DNA from: Pseudomonas viridiflava
GTDB taxonomy: Bacteria > Pseudomonadota > Gammaproteobacteria > Pseudomonadales > Pseudomonadaceae
NCBI RefSeq assembly: GCF_900582195.1
Contig: NZ_UTHA01000179.1
Span: forward strand, 25,802 to 89,801
DNA length: 64,000 nt
Reading direction: 5' to 3'
The notes under the pieces were generated by a model. The model was not told the origin of the DNA. It made no database searches and saw only the letters and a list, made by a program, of their open reading frames with translations. Shown one piece after another: positions 7,052 through 15,518 of the stretch. Positions within the stretch are counted from its first letter, which is position 1. Every line of letters starts with the position of its first letter. Both the position numbers and the translations under genes were made by a program.

Positions 7052-8593
7052 ATGAATTCCGCACTTGGACTGGGGGCTTTTCCCCGTCGCCGCACCCTCG
7101 GTGTACTTACCGCCAGCTTGCTGACCTTCTCCGTAAACGCGGCGCCTCTGACTCGCGATAACGGCGCCGCCGTCGGCGACAATCAGAACTCGCAGACTGC
7201 CGGCGCCAACGGCCCGGTGCTGCTGCAGGATGTGCAGTTGATTCAGAAGCTGCAGCGTTTTGACCGGGAACGCATTCCCGAGCGCGTGGTTCACGCTCGC
7301 GGCACCGGTGCCCATGGCACTTTCACGGTGACCAACGACCTCAGCGACCTGAGTAAGGCCAAGGTGTTCGCCGCAGGCCAGAGCACACCGGTCTTCGTAC
7401 GCTTCTCGGCGGTGGTGCACGGTAATCACTCGCCGGAAACCCTGCGTGATCCTCGGGGTTTCGCCACCAAGTTCTACACGGCCGACGGCAATTGGGACCT
7501 GGTGGGCAACAACTTCCCGACCTTTTTCATCCGCGATGCAATCAAGTTCCCCGATATGGTGCACGCGTTCAAACCCGATCCTCGGACGAACCTCGATGAC
7601 GACTCACGTCGATTCGACTTCTTTTCCCATGTGCCCGAAGCCACCCGTACGCTGACCGAGTTGTATTCGAACTCGGGAACTCCCGCCAGCTATCGAGAGA
7701 TGGATGGCAATGGCGTACATGCCTACAAGTTGATCAACGCCAAGGGCGAAGTTCACTACGTCAAGTTTCACTGGAAGAGCTTGCAGGGACTTAATAATCT
7801 CACGCCAAAACAAGTCGAAAAAGTTCAGGGTCAAGACTACAGTCATATGACCAATGATCTGGTAAGTAACATCAATAAAGGTAACTTCCCGAAATGGGAC
7901 TTGTACATTCAAGTGCTGAAACCACAAGATTTGTCCAAGTTTGATTTTGATCCATTGGATGCCACCAAGATCTGGCCGGGTATTCCTGAACGCAAAGTTG
8001 GACAAATGGTGTTGAACCGTAATCCGGCAAATGTATTCCAGGAAACCGAACAAGTGGCCATGGCGCCAGCGAATATTGTTCCGGGTATCGAGCCTTCCGA
8101 AGATCGTTTGTTGCAAGGTCGAGTGTTCTCTTATGCCGATACGCAAATGTATCGCCTGGGGGCCAATGCGCTGCAATTGCCAATCAACGCGGCAAAAGTT
8201 GCCGTGAACAATGGCAATCAGGACGGTGCGATGAACTTCGGCGCGAGCAATTCGGGTGTGAACTATCAGCCGAGTCGTCTGCAACCGCGCGAAGAAACGC
8301 CAGGCGCGCGTTACAGCCAGTCGGCGCTGTCGGGCAGCACGCAGCAGGCGAAGATCCAGCGTGAGCAGAACTTCAAGCAGGCCGGTGATCTGTATCGCTC
8401 GTTCAGCAAGAAAGAACGCCGGGACCTGATCGACAGCTTCGGTGGCTCACTGGCCAGCACCGATGACGAGAGCAAGCACATCATCCTGTCCTTCCTTTAT
8501 AAGGCCGATCCGGAATACGGCACCGGCGTCACGGAAGTGGCCAAGGGCGACCTGAGTCGGGTCAAGGCGCTGGCGGCCAAACTGGTCGACTGA
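7052..8593 (+). CDS. katB: Periplasmic catalase KatB
   Basis: A haem catalase of 513 residues, the same length as P. aeruginosa KatB, that degrades hydrogen peroxide. A positively charged start and hydrophobic stretch (about residues 10-31, ending VNAAP) look like a signal peptide. The mature part shows the catalase core: RVVHARGTGAHG with the catalytic His, FVRFSAVVHG, the distal Asn region, and the proximal haem Tyr in RVFSYADTQMYRLG. The start has gaggatcctgat upstream. ankB follows in the same orientation. Within the gene, 7801-7920 has only 48 of 120 G or C bases (40%) and AT-ending codons, while the 5' part is near 63%. This compositional block is described as a finding. Confidence 0.95.
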   Translation: MNSALGLGAFPRRRTLGVLTASLLTFSVNAAPLTRDNGAAVGDNQNSQTAGANGPVLLQDVQLIQKLQRFDRERIPERVVHARGTGAHGTFTVTNDLSDLSKAKVFAAGQSTPVFVRFSAVVHGNHSPETLRDPRGFATKFYTADGNWDLVGNNFPTFFIRDAIKFPDMVHAFKPDPRTNLDDDSRRFDFFSHVPEATRTLTELYSNSGTPASYREMDGNGVHAYKLINAKGEVHYVKFHWKSLQGLNNLTPKQVEKVQGQDYSHMTNDLVSNINKGNFPKWDLYIQVLKPQDLSKFDFDPLDATKIWPGIPERKVGQMVLNRNPANVFQETEQVAMAPANIVPGIEPSEDRLLQGRVFSYADTQMYRLGANALQLPINAAKVAVNNGNQDGAMNFGASNSGVNYQPSRLQPREETPGARYSQSALSGSTQQAKIQREQNFKQAGDLYRSFSKKERRDLIDSFGGSLASTDDESKHIILSFLYKADPEYGTGVTEVAKGDLSRVKALAAKLVD

Positions 8594-8604
8594 TACCGAC
8601 ATCG

Positions 8605-8635
8605 CGCACGCGGGGCCTGAGTCAGGCCCCGTTCC
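8605..8635 (+). terminator. Hairpin without T-run between katB and ankB
   Basis: The near-perfect inverted repeat cggggcctga-g-tcaggccccg lies 17 bases after the katB stop. It lacks a U-run, so it may stabilise or attenuate the katB message rather than end it fully. Confidence 0.5.
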
Positions 8636-8652
8636 GTGCAAGGAGACTGCTG

Positions 8653-9198
8653 ATGCGAATCTGTCTTTTACTGCTGGCCGGTTGCCTGTCGCTCGCGGCG
8701 TGGGCGACACCGGTCGAGCAGAGTCCCGAGGCGATCAAGGCCCAACTGCAGGACTACTACTTCGACGCAGCCCGGCGCGGTGATGTGCCGATGCTCGACA
8801 CGTTCATCGAGTCCGGTTATTCCCTCGACACCCGCGACAGCAAGGGCTACACCGCACTGATTCTGGCGGCCTATCATGGTCAGGCTCCTGCCGTGGAACG
8901 GTTACTCGCTGCCGGCGCCGATGCCTGTGCCCAGGATCAACGTGGCAACACCGCGCTGATGGGAGCGATTTTCAAAGGGGAATTAAAAATCGCCCGACGC
9001 CTGATGGCCACCGATTGCAGCCCTGATCAGCGTAACCGCGCCGGGCAGACGGCGGCCATGTACGCCGGGTTGTTCAAGCGTCTGGAATTGCTCGATGCGC
9101 TGAAGGCCAAGGGTGCTGACCTGAATGCCGAAGATCCGTTGGGCAATAGCGCCGCGCGTCTGGCCAGTGGTGAAATCCGTAGTGCGGCGCCGCGCTGA
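8653..9198 (+). CDS. ankB: Periplasmic ankyrin-repeat protein AnkB
   Basis: A 181-residue protein with a signal peptide (MRICLLLLAGCLSLAAWA) and about four ankyrin repeats. The clearest are DSKGYTALILAAYHGQ, DQRGNTALMGAIFKG and RAGQTAAMYAGLF. Ankyrin repeats mediate protein contacts. In P. aeruginosa the ankB gene directly after katB is needed for full KatB activity, possibly by protecting the enzyme in the periplasm. Same-strand placement 60 bases after katB fits an operon with an attenuating hairpin between. The aaggag site at 8640-8645 sets the start. Confidence 0.92.
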   Translation: MRICLLLLAGCLSLAAWATPVEQSPEAIKAQLQDYYFDAARRGDVPMLDTFIESGYSLDTRDSKGYTALILAAYHGQAPAVERLLAAGADACAQDQRGNTALMGAIFKGELKIARRLMATDCSPDQRNRAGQTAAMYAGLFKRLELLDALKAKGADLNAEDPLGNSAARLASGEIRSAAPR

Positions 9199-9243
9199 TC
9201 GGCGGTACGTGCGTTATCATCGCGGTTTTTGTCGGGGGTTCTG

Positions 9244-10611
9244 ATGGCCAAGGCCAAGCGCATGTACGGCTGCACCGAGTGCGGCGCAACCTTTCCCAAG
9301 TGGGCCGGGCAGTGCGGTGAGTGCGGTGCCTGGAACACCCTGACCGAGACCATGATCGAAAGCGGCGGCGCCACGGCACCGACCGGCCGCACCGGTTGGG
9401 CGGGGCAACAGGCGCAGATCAAAACGCTGGCCGAAGTCAGCATCGAGGAGATTCCGCGCTTTTCCACCGCGTCCGGTGAGCTGGATCGCGTGCTCGGCGG
9501 TGGCCTGGTCGATGGCTCTGTGGTATTGATCGGCGGTGATCCTGGCATCGGCAAATCGACGATTCTGTTACAGACGTTGTGCAATCTTGCCAAGAGCATG
9601 CCGGCCCTTTATGTCACTGGCGAAGAATCCCAGCAACAAGTAGCCATGCGCGCGCGTCGCCTCGGCTTGCCGCAAGATCAACTGCGGGTGATGACCGAAA
9701 CCTGCATCGAAACCATCATCGCCACTGCCCGTCAGGAAAAGCCCAAGGTGATGGTGATCGACTCGATCCAGACGATCTTCACCGAACAGCTGCAATCTGC
9801 CCCCGGCGGTGTTTCCCAGGTACGCGAGAGCGCGGCGCTGCTGGTGCGTTATGCAAAACAGAGCGGCACGGCGATTTTCCTCGTCGGCCACGTGACCAAG
9901 GAAGGCGCGCTCGCGGGTCCCCGAGTTCTCGAACACATGGTTGATACCGTGCTGTATTTCGAAGGCGAGTCCGATGGCCGTTTGCGTTTGCTGCGCGCAG
10001 TGAAAAACCGTTTCGGCGCAGTCAATGAGCTGGGCGTGTTCGGTATGACCGACAAGGGCCTGAAGGAAGTCTCCAACCCCTCAGCGATCTTTCTCACCCG
10101 CGCGCAGGAAGAAGTCCCGGGCAGTGTGGTGATGGCGACGTGGGAAGGCACCCGGCCAATGCTGGTTGAAGTGCAGGCCTTGGTCGATGACAGTCATCTG
10201 GCCAACCCGCGCCGGGTGACGTTGGGGCTGGATCAGAACCGTTTGGCGATGCTGCTCGCGGTTTTGCATCGCCATGGCGGTATTCCGACCCACGATCAGG
10301 ACGTGTTTCTCAACGTTGTGGGTGGGGTGAAGGTATTGGAGACGGCGTCGGATCTGGCGTTGATGGCTGCAGTGATGTCGAGCCTGCGCAACCGGCCATT
10401 GCCGCATGATTTGTTGGTGTTTGGCGAGGTTGGATTGTCTGGAGAAGTTCGCCCAGTGCCAAGCGGTCAGGAGCGGTTGAAGGAAGCGGCCAAGCATGGC
10501 TTCAAGCGGGCGATTGTGCCGAAGGGCAATGCGCCGAAGGAATCCCCGCCGGGCTTGCAGATCATTGCCGTGACCCGCCTCGAGCAGGCCCTCGACGCAT
10601 TGTTTGAGTGA
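9244..10611 (+). CDS. radA: DNA repair protein RadA
   Basis: A 455-residue RecA-like branch-migration ATPase that acts with RecA in recombination. An N-terminal C4 zinc finger is present (CTECGATFPKWAGQCGEC, about 10-27). The Walker A motif GGDPGIGKST lies near residue 97, the RadA-specific KNRFG motif near 255, and a Lon-protease-like C-terminal domain follows (about 280-455). The start is set at MAKAKRMYGC, as in the family, with ggggg upstream; the frame is open for five more codons. A REPIN follows, and then convergent mapZ. Confidence 0.96.
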   Translation: MAKAKRMYGCTECGATFPKWAGQCGECGAWNTLTETMIESGGATAPTGRTGWAGQQAQIKTLAEVSIEEIPRFSTASGELDRVLGGGLVDGSVVLIGGDPGIGKSTILLQTLCNLAKSMPALYVTGEESQQQVAMRARRLGLPQDQLRVMTETCIETIIATARQEKPKVMVIDSIQTIFTEQLQSAPGGVSQVRESAALLVRYAKQSGTAIFLVGHVTKEGALAGPRVLEHMVDTVLYFEGESDGRLRLLRAVKNRFGAVNELGVFGMTDKGLKEVSNPSAIFLTRAQEEVPGSVVMATWEGTRPMLVEVQALVDDSHLANPRRVTLGLDQNRLAMLLAVLHRHGGIPTHDQDVFLNVVGGVKVLETASDLALMAAVMSSLRNRPLPHDLLVFGEVGLSGEVRPVPSGQERLKEAAKHGFKRAIVPKGNAPKESPPGLQIIAVTRLEQALDALFE

Positions 10612-10620
10612 ACGCCTGAC

Positions 10621-10712
10621 CTGTGGGAGCGAGCCTGCTCGCGAAGGGGCTGTGTCAGTCGGCATCATTGCTCAATGACACGCCGTCTTCGCGAGCAGGC
10701 TCGCTCCCACAG
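10621..10712. repeat. REPIN (inverted REP pair) between radA and mapZ
   Basis: A gtgggagcgagcctgctcgcgaa arm, a 45-base middle, and the reverse-complement arm together form one long imperfect hairpin. It lies between convergent genes. Confidence 0.92.
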
Positions 10713-10729
10713 GGAATTTGTATTGATGG

Positions 10730-11098
10730 CTAGATTTCGATCAGGGCGCCCAGTTCGCGTTCCAGTTCGGCCTCATCCGCCAGATTCAACTCGATCAACC
10801 GTCGCAAGCGCTGGATCGATTCCAGGCTGATATGCCGGCAGACAAAGCCCAACTGGCCGTTTTCCTCATGGACCAAGTGCATATCCATCTCGATATCGAC
10901 GTCTTCGCTCAGGTGAATGTCAACGAAGAAGTCCTGCTCGCGATCCCCCAGCCACGGCTCCGGTCGCTCGATCAGCAGCCCCTTGAGCGACAGATCGATC
11001 AGCTTGACCGGCCAGATGAATTGGCCCTGACTCAGCTCGGTTCTGGCATCGAACGCAATACGTTTGAAACGACGTCGGTTGGCGGAGTGGTCGCTCAT
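10730..11098 (-). CDS. mapZ: PilZ-domain c-di-GMP receptor (MapZ-like chemotaxis adaptor)
   Basis: A single PilZ domain of 122 residues. The c-di-GMP-binding motifs are both visible: RRRFKR (residues 8-13) and DLSLKG (about 35-40). The protein closely follows what I remember of P. aeruginosa PA4608/MapZ, including the C-terminal helix LRRLIELNLADEAELEREL. MapZ bound to c-di-GMP inhibits the methyltransferase CheR1 and so changes flagellar chemotaxis. The position next to radA matches PAO1. The c-di-GMP enzyme MorA is encoded about 8 kb away. Confidence 0.87.
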   Translation of the reverse strand: MSDHSANRRRFKRIAFDARTELSQGQFIWPVKLIDLSLKGLLIERPEPWLGDREQDFFVDIHLSEDVDIEMDMHLVHEENGQLGFVCRHISLESIQRLRRLIELNLADEAELERELGALIEI

Positions 11099-11257
11099 GG
11101 CGCAATCCTCATGAAGGTTCGCTGACTATAGACCGCGAATGCGGGCGCCAGCCAATCGCTAAAGCGTCTAGACCAACGTCGGGGTATGGCCTTTGGCGCC
11201 GTAAGCGCTAAACTCGGGGTGGCTGTCTTTCTTGTCCACCCTGGCTGGAATAATAAA

Positions 11258-13324
11258 ATGAAAAATAATAATAGCCTGCTACGCCACTTACCCTGGCTAG
11301 TGCTGGCAATCGTAGGAGCGTGCGCCCTGGGCGTAGTGGCATTGCGCCGCGGCGAGGCGATCAACGCCTTGTGGATTGTGGTCGCAGCCGTGGCCATTTA
11401 TCTGGTCGCGTACCGTTACTACAGTCTGTTCATCGCCAACAACGTGATGCAACTCGATCCGCGTCGGGCCACCCCCGCCGTGCTCAACAACGACGGTCTG
11501 GACTATGTGCCGACCAACAAACACATTCTTTTCGGTCACCACTTCGCTGCCATCGCTGGCGCGGGGCCTCTGGTCGGCCCGGTATTGGCCGCGCAGATGG
11601 GCTACTTGCCCGGTACGCTGTGGCTGATAGCTGGGGTGGTGCTGGCGGGCGCGGTGCAGGACTTCATGGTTCTGTTCATGTCGACCCGGCGCAACGGCCG
11701 TTCCCTGGGCGACATGGTGCGTGAAGAAATGGGCCGCGTGCCCGGCACCATCGCTCTGTTCGGCTGCTTCCTGATCATGATCATCATCCTCGCGGTGCTG
11801 GCGCTGATCGTGGTTAAAGCGCTGGCCGAGAGCCCGTGGGGCATCTTCACCGTGATGGCAACCATCCCGATCGCGATGTTCATGGGCATTTACATGCGCT
11901 ACATCCGCCCGGGCCGCATCGGCGAGATCTCCGTGGTCGGCGTATTGCTGCTGCTCGGTTCGATCTGGCTCGGCGGGCAGATTGCTGCTGATCCGGTGTG
12001 GGCCAAGGCCTTCACCTTCACTGGCGTGCAGATTACCTGGATGCTGGTCGGTTACGGTTTTGTCGCGGCATCGCTGCCGGTGTGGCTGATTCTGGCACCG
12101 CGTGACTACCTGTCGACGTTCCTCAAGATCGGCACCATCGTCGCCCTGGCGATCGGTATTCTGATCACCATGCCTGAGCTGAAAATGCCGGCGCTGACCC
12201 AGTTTGTCGATGGCACTGGCCCGGTGTGGAAGGGCGGTCTGTTCCCGTTCCTGTTCATCACCATCGCCTGCGGTGCGGTGTCCGGTTTCCACGCACTGAT
12301 TTCTTCGGGCACCACGCCGAAGCTGCTGGATAACGAAACCAACGCCCGTTACATCGGTTACGGCGGCATGCTGATGGAGTCGTTCGTCGCGATCATGGCC
12401 ATGGTTGCCGCGTCGGTGATCGAGCCTGGCGTGTACTTCGCCATGAACAGCCCGGCCGCCGTGGTCGGCAGTGATGTCGCTTCGGTTGCGCAAGTGGTTT
12501 CCAGCTGGGGTTTTGCGATCACGCCAGAAGCGCTACAAGCCGTGGCGCATGACATTGGCGAAACCACCATCCTGGCCCGTGCCGGCGGTGCGCCGACCCT
12601 GGCGGTCGGTATCGCGCAGATCCTGCACAGTGTCCTGCCGGGTGAAAACACCATGGCGTTCTGGTACCACTTCGCGATCCTGTTCGAAGCGCTGTTCATT
12701 CTGACGGCTGTCGACGCCGGTACCCGTGCCGGACGTTTCATGCTGCAGGATCTGCTCGGCTCCTTCGTTCCGGCGCTGAAACGCACCGAATCGTGGACCG
12801 CCAACCTGATCGCCACTGCCGGTTGTGTGGCGATGTGGGGCTGGTTGCTGTACCAAGGCGTGATCGATCCACTGGGCGGCATCAATACCCTGTGGCCACT
12901 GTTCGGTATCTCCAACCAGATGCTGGCCGGTATCGCGCTGATGCTCGGCACCGTGGTTCTGATCAAAATGAAGCGTCAGCGTTACATTTGGGTCACCCTG
13001 CTGCCAGCCACCTGGCTGCTGATCTGCACCACAACTGCAGGCTTCATCAAGTTGTTCGACGCCAACCCGGCGATCGGCTTCCTGTCGCTGGCCAAGAAGT
13101 ACAGCGATGCGCTGGCCAACGGTCAGGTGCTGGCCCCGGCAAAAAGCGTCGAGCAGATGCAGCACGTGATCTTCAACGCCTACACCAACGCAACGCTCAC
13201 GGCGCTGTTCCTGTTCGTGGTCTTCAGCATCCTGTTCTATGCGCTCAAGGTCGGTATCGCCGCCTGGGGCAAAAAAGAGCGTACGGATAAAGAATCGCCA
13301 TTCCAGGCTCTGCCGGACGCGTAA
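11258..13324 (+). CDS. cstA: CstA/BtsT-family pyruvate (peptide) transporter
   Basis: A 688-residue inner-membrane protein with many hydrophobic helices and the CstA signatures, including GHHFAAIAGAGPLVGPVLAAQ near residues 90-110. E. coli members CstA and BtsT import pyruvate, and CstA was first linked to peptide use during carbon starvation; substrate choice here is inferred. The start is the ATG at 11258 (MKNNNSLL), which fits the family; the open frame begins 24 codons earlier. The downstream yjiX and yjiA genes reproduce the E. coli btsT-yjiX-yjiA order, so these three act together. Confidence 0.93.
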   Translation: MKNNNSLLRHLPWLVLAIVGACALGVVALRRGEAINALWIVVAAVAIYLVAYRYYSLFIANNVMQLDPRRATPAVLNNDGLDYVPTNKHILFGHHFAAIAGAGPLVGPVLAAQMGYLPGTLWLIAGVVLAGAVQDFMVLFMSTRRNGRSLGDMVREEMGRVPGTIALFGCFLIMIIILAVLALIVVKALAESPWGIFTVMATIPIAMFMGIYMRYIRPGRIGEISVVGVLLLLGSIWLGGQIAADPVWAKAFTFTGVQITWMLVGYGFVAASLPVWLILAPRDYLSTFLKIGTIVALAIGILITMPELKMPALTQFVDGTGPVWKGGLFPFLFITIACGAVSGFHALISSGTTPKLLDNETNARYIGYGGMLMESFVAIMAMVAASVIEPGVYFAMNSPAAVVGSDVASVAQVVSSWGFAITPEALQAVAHDIGETTILARAGGAPTLAVGIAQILHSVLPGENTMAFWYHFAILFEALFILTAVDAGTRAGRFMLQDLLGSFVPALKRTESWTANLIATAGCVAMWGWLLYQGVIDPLGGINTLWPLFGISNQMLAGIALMLGTVVLIKMKRQRYIWVTLLPATWLLICTTTAGFIKLFDANPAIGFLSLAKKYSDALANGQVLAPAKSVEQMQHVIFNAYTNATLTALFLFVVFSILFYALKVGIAAWGKKERTDKESPFQALPDA

Positions 13325-13339
13325 CCAGAGGATTGCACC

Positions 13340-13537
13340 ATGTTCAATGACCTGAGTCGCCTCGGTAAATACCTCGGTCAGGCCGCGCGCCTGATGGTCG
13401 GCATGCCCGACTACGACACCTACGTCGAGCATATGCAAACCAAGCACCCGGACAAACCGGTGATGAGCTACGAGATGTTCTTTCGCGAACGTCAGGAGGC
13501 CCGTTACGGTGGCAAGGGTGGGCCGAAGTGCTGTTGA
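13340..13537 (+). CDS. yjiX: YbdD/YjiX family small protein
   Basis: A 65-residue protein of the YbdD/YjiX family (DUF466), which is nearly always encoded next to CstA or BtsT transporters. Its conserved features are visible: an N-terminal helix (LGKYLGQAARLMVGMPDYDTYVEHM), HPDKPVMSYEMFFRERQEARYG, and a C-terminal CC pair. The function is unknown; an accessory role for the transporter is inferred from linkage. It lies 15 bases after cstA with agagga upstream, so it is co-transcribed. Confidence 0.93.
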   Translation: MFNDLSRLGKYLGQAARLMVGMPDYDTYVEHMQTKHPDKPVMSYEMFFRERQEARYGGKGGPKCC

Positions 13538-13567
13538 ACTGACAGCGCAGAGGTTGAGGTAATCCCC

Positions 13568-13659
13568 CTGTGGGAGCGAGCCTGCTCGCGAATACGGAGT
13601 GTCAGTTGATGAATGATTTGACTGACACACCGCTTTCGCGAGCAGGCTCGCTCCCACAT
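13568..13659. repeat. REPIN between yjiX and yjiA
   Basis: Two inverted REP arms (gtgggagcgagcctgctcgcg and its complement) flank a middle that contains the inner repeat tgtcag/ctgaca. It separates yjiA from cstA-yjiX although all three genes are co-directional. Confidence 0.92.
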
Positions 13660-13701
13660 TTGTTTTTGTGTTGTTCATTCATTTTGTGAAGGGGATCAGT
13701 T

Positions 13702-14673
13702 TTGTCTTCTCCCATACCTGTAACGGTACTCAGCGGTTTCCTCGGCGCCGGCAAGACCACTTTGCTGCGCCACATTCTGAAAGCCGAGCACGGCCTGAAA
13801 ATCGCCGTGATCGAAAACGAATTCAGTGACGCCGGTATCGACACGCAGTTGCTCGGCGATGAACCCGTGCAAGTCATGACCCTGGCCAATGGCTGTGTCT
13901 GCTGCACCATTCACACCGACCTGACCAAGGCGTTGTATCTGCTGCTTGAGCGCCTGGACAGCGGCGAGATTGCGTTTGATCGCCTGGTCATCGAGTGCAC
14001 CGGACTGGCCGATCCGGCGCCAGTGGCACAGACGTTTTTCATCGACGAAGAACTGCGCGAGCGTTATCTGCTCGACGGCATCATCACCCTGGTCGATGCC
14101 GCGCACGCGGATGTACACCTGACCCAGACCATCGCCCAGGCGCAGATCGGTTTCGCCGACCGCTTGCTGGTGAGCAAGACCGATCTGGTGGACGAGGCGA
14201 CTTTCAACGCATTGAGCGAACGCCTGACGCGGATCAACCGTCGCGCGCCGATCCGTGTCGTCGAACACGGCACCATCGATCTCGCAGAACTGCTGGATGT
14301 GCGTGGCTTCAACCTCAATGCCGATCTCGGCGGTGGTTTGAGCTTGCGTCCGGTGAGCAAGGCGCCGTCGATCGATCGCATTTCCAGTCTGGTGCTGCGC
14401 ACCGATCAGCCGCTGGATATCGATCAGCTCAGCGAGTTCATGAATGAGCTGCTGGAAGCACACGGCAAGCAATTGCTGCGGTACAAGGGCGTGCTGAACA
14501 TTGCCGGTGAGGATCGGCGGTTGGTGTTTCAGGGCGTGTTGAAGCTTTATGGTTTTGACTGGGATACCGAATGGGCCGAGGGTGAGGCGCGGGAAAGTGT
14601 GATTGTGTTTATTGCTGATGATTTGCCGGAAGAGAAGATTCGGGCGGGGTTTGCCAGGGTGGCTTCTGCCTGA
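13702..14673 (+). CDS. yjiA: CobW/YjiA-family zinc-binding GTPase
   Basis: A G3E-family GTPase of 323 residues, in the group that handles metals as chaperone or insertase. The Walker A motif GFLGAGKTT lies at about 11-19, the metal-binding CxCC in GCVCCTI near 68-72, and a switch region ECTGLADPAPV near 98. A C-terminal CobW_C domain begins at about 225. Translation starts at a TTG, with aagggga seven to twelve bases upstream; no better ATG exists. The gene matches yjiA at the end of the E. coli btsT-yjiX-yjiA cluster, but a REPIN interrupts the expected operon here. The metal partner is not known. Confidence 0.9.
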   Translation: MSSPIPVTVLSGFLGAGKTTLLRHILKAEHGLKIAVIENEFSDAGIDTQLLGDEPVQVMTLANGCVCCTIHTDLTKALYLLLERLDSGEIAFDRLVIECTGLADPAPVAQTFFIDEELRERYLLDGIITLVDAAHADVHLTQTIAQAQIGFADRLLVSKTDLVDEATFNALSERLTRINRRAPIRVVEHGTIDLAELLDVRGFNLNADLGGGLSLRPVSKAPSIDRISSLVLRTDQPLDIDQLSEFMNELLEAHGKQLLRYKGVLNIAGEDRRLVFQGVLKLYGFDWDTEWAEGEARESVIVFIADDLPEEKIRAGFARVASA

Positions 14674-14700
14674 TGGATCCTGGTTGTCAGTGATGGCCTC

Positions 14701-14782
14701 TTCGCGAGCAAGCTTGCTCCCACAGTCGACCGCACTCTGTCAGTCGAATGCAATTCACTGTGGGAGCGAGCTTGCTCGCGAA
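14701..14782. repeat. REP pair in outward orientation between yjiA and a GntR gene
   Basis: The arms are ttcgcgagcaagcttgctccc and its complement, arranged with the opposite polarity to the neighbouring REPIN. The left arm carries a variant base (aagcttgctccc). It lies between convergent genes. Confidence 0.88.
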
Positions 14783-14788
14783 GGCGAT

Positions 14789-15499
14789 CTAACCGACAGC
14801 ACAATGCCCAAGGTCTGAACCGAGCAGGGTCTGCTCAAGATGATCCAGATGTTGATTCATCAGCATGCCTGCTTTGGAAACATCCCGATGCTCCACTGCC
14901 TCAACCAACGCCAAATGCTCCTGCCATGCGCAACAGCTGTGCGTCTGGCGCTGACTTCGCGCAATCGCCAGTGATGTCAGCGGCACCAGACTGCCAAGAA
15001 AGTGCGCCAACGGTGCATTCCCCGCCATCTGCGCCAACGTCAGATGAAACTCCCCGGACAAGCGAATCGCCGTGCCACGCCGATTCTGCTCAACGGCCTG
15101 ACGCTCACGCTCAATCAGTCCACGCAGCCGTTTCAAACCGTCAGCCTGCGGACGCTGACACGCCAGTCGCACCAGCGTACTTTCAGCTAGCCGCCGTGCA
15201 TGCAACGTCTGCCGGGTTTGCTCCCGATCAGGTGCCGCCACACGTGGTCGATGATTGGCGCGCAGCACAATGACTTGTTCAAGAGACAACTGCGTCAACA
15301 CCCGCCGCACATCGGCGCGGCTGGCGCAGAACATCTCTTTCAAACTGTCTTCGGTGAAACGGCTGGCCGGATCGATGCGCTGTTCGAGGATCGCGTCGAA
15401 CAGTCGCGGGTATAGATCCTCCGCCGGTGCCCTTACGCGGGAGAAAGGCAGGGGCGCAGTCATCGGTTGTGTTTGCGACGGTGAGGCGAAACTGTTCAT
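14789..15499 (-). CDS. GntR-family regulator with FCD domain
   Basis: A 236-residue transcription factor. A winged helix of the GntR type covers about 22-90 (YPRLFDAILEQRI...SLKEMFCASRADVRRVLTQLSLEQVIVL). An all-helical FCD ligand domain covers about 98-225, with the metal-binding His residues recognisable in EFHLTLAQMAGN and in the HLALVEAVEHRD region. The N-terminal tail is Ser/Pro/Thr-rich. Its start codon is preceded by ggag. It lies 19 bases downstream of a second GntR gene on the same strand, both behind a dicarboxylate symporter, so the three probably form one operon. I do not recognise the effector. Confidence 0.85.
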   Translation of the reverse strand: MNSFASPSQTQPMTAPLPFSRVRAPAEDLYPRLFDAILEQRIDPASRFTEDSLKEMFCASRADVRRVLTQLSLEQVIVLRANHRPRVAAPDREQTRQTLHARRLAESTLVRLACQRPQADGLKRLRGLIERERQAVEQNRRGTAIRLSGEFHLTLAQMAGNAPLAHFLGSLVPLTSLAIARSQRQTHSCCAWQEHLALVEAVEHRDVSKAGMLMNQHLDHLEQTLLGSDLGHCAVG

Positions 15500-15518
15500 G
15501 GCCTGTCTCCAATAGAAA

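Noticed and set aside
8605..8635. Full terminator ending katB
   Set aside because: The hairpin is strong but followed by gttccg rather than a T-run, and ankB is known to depend on katB transcription in P. aeruginosa.
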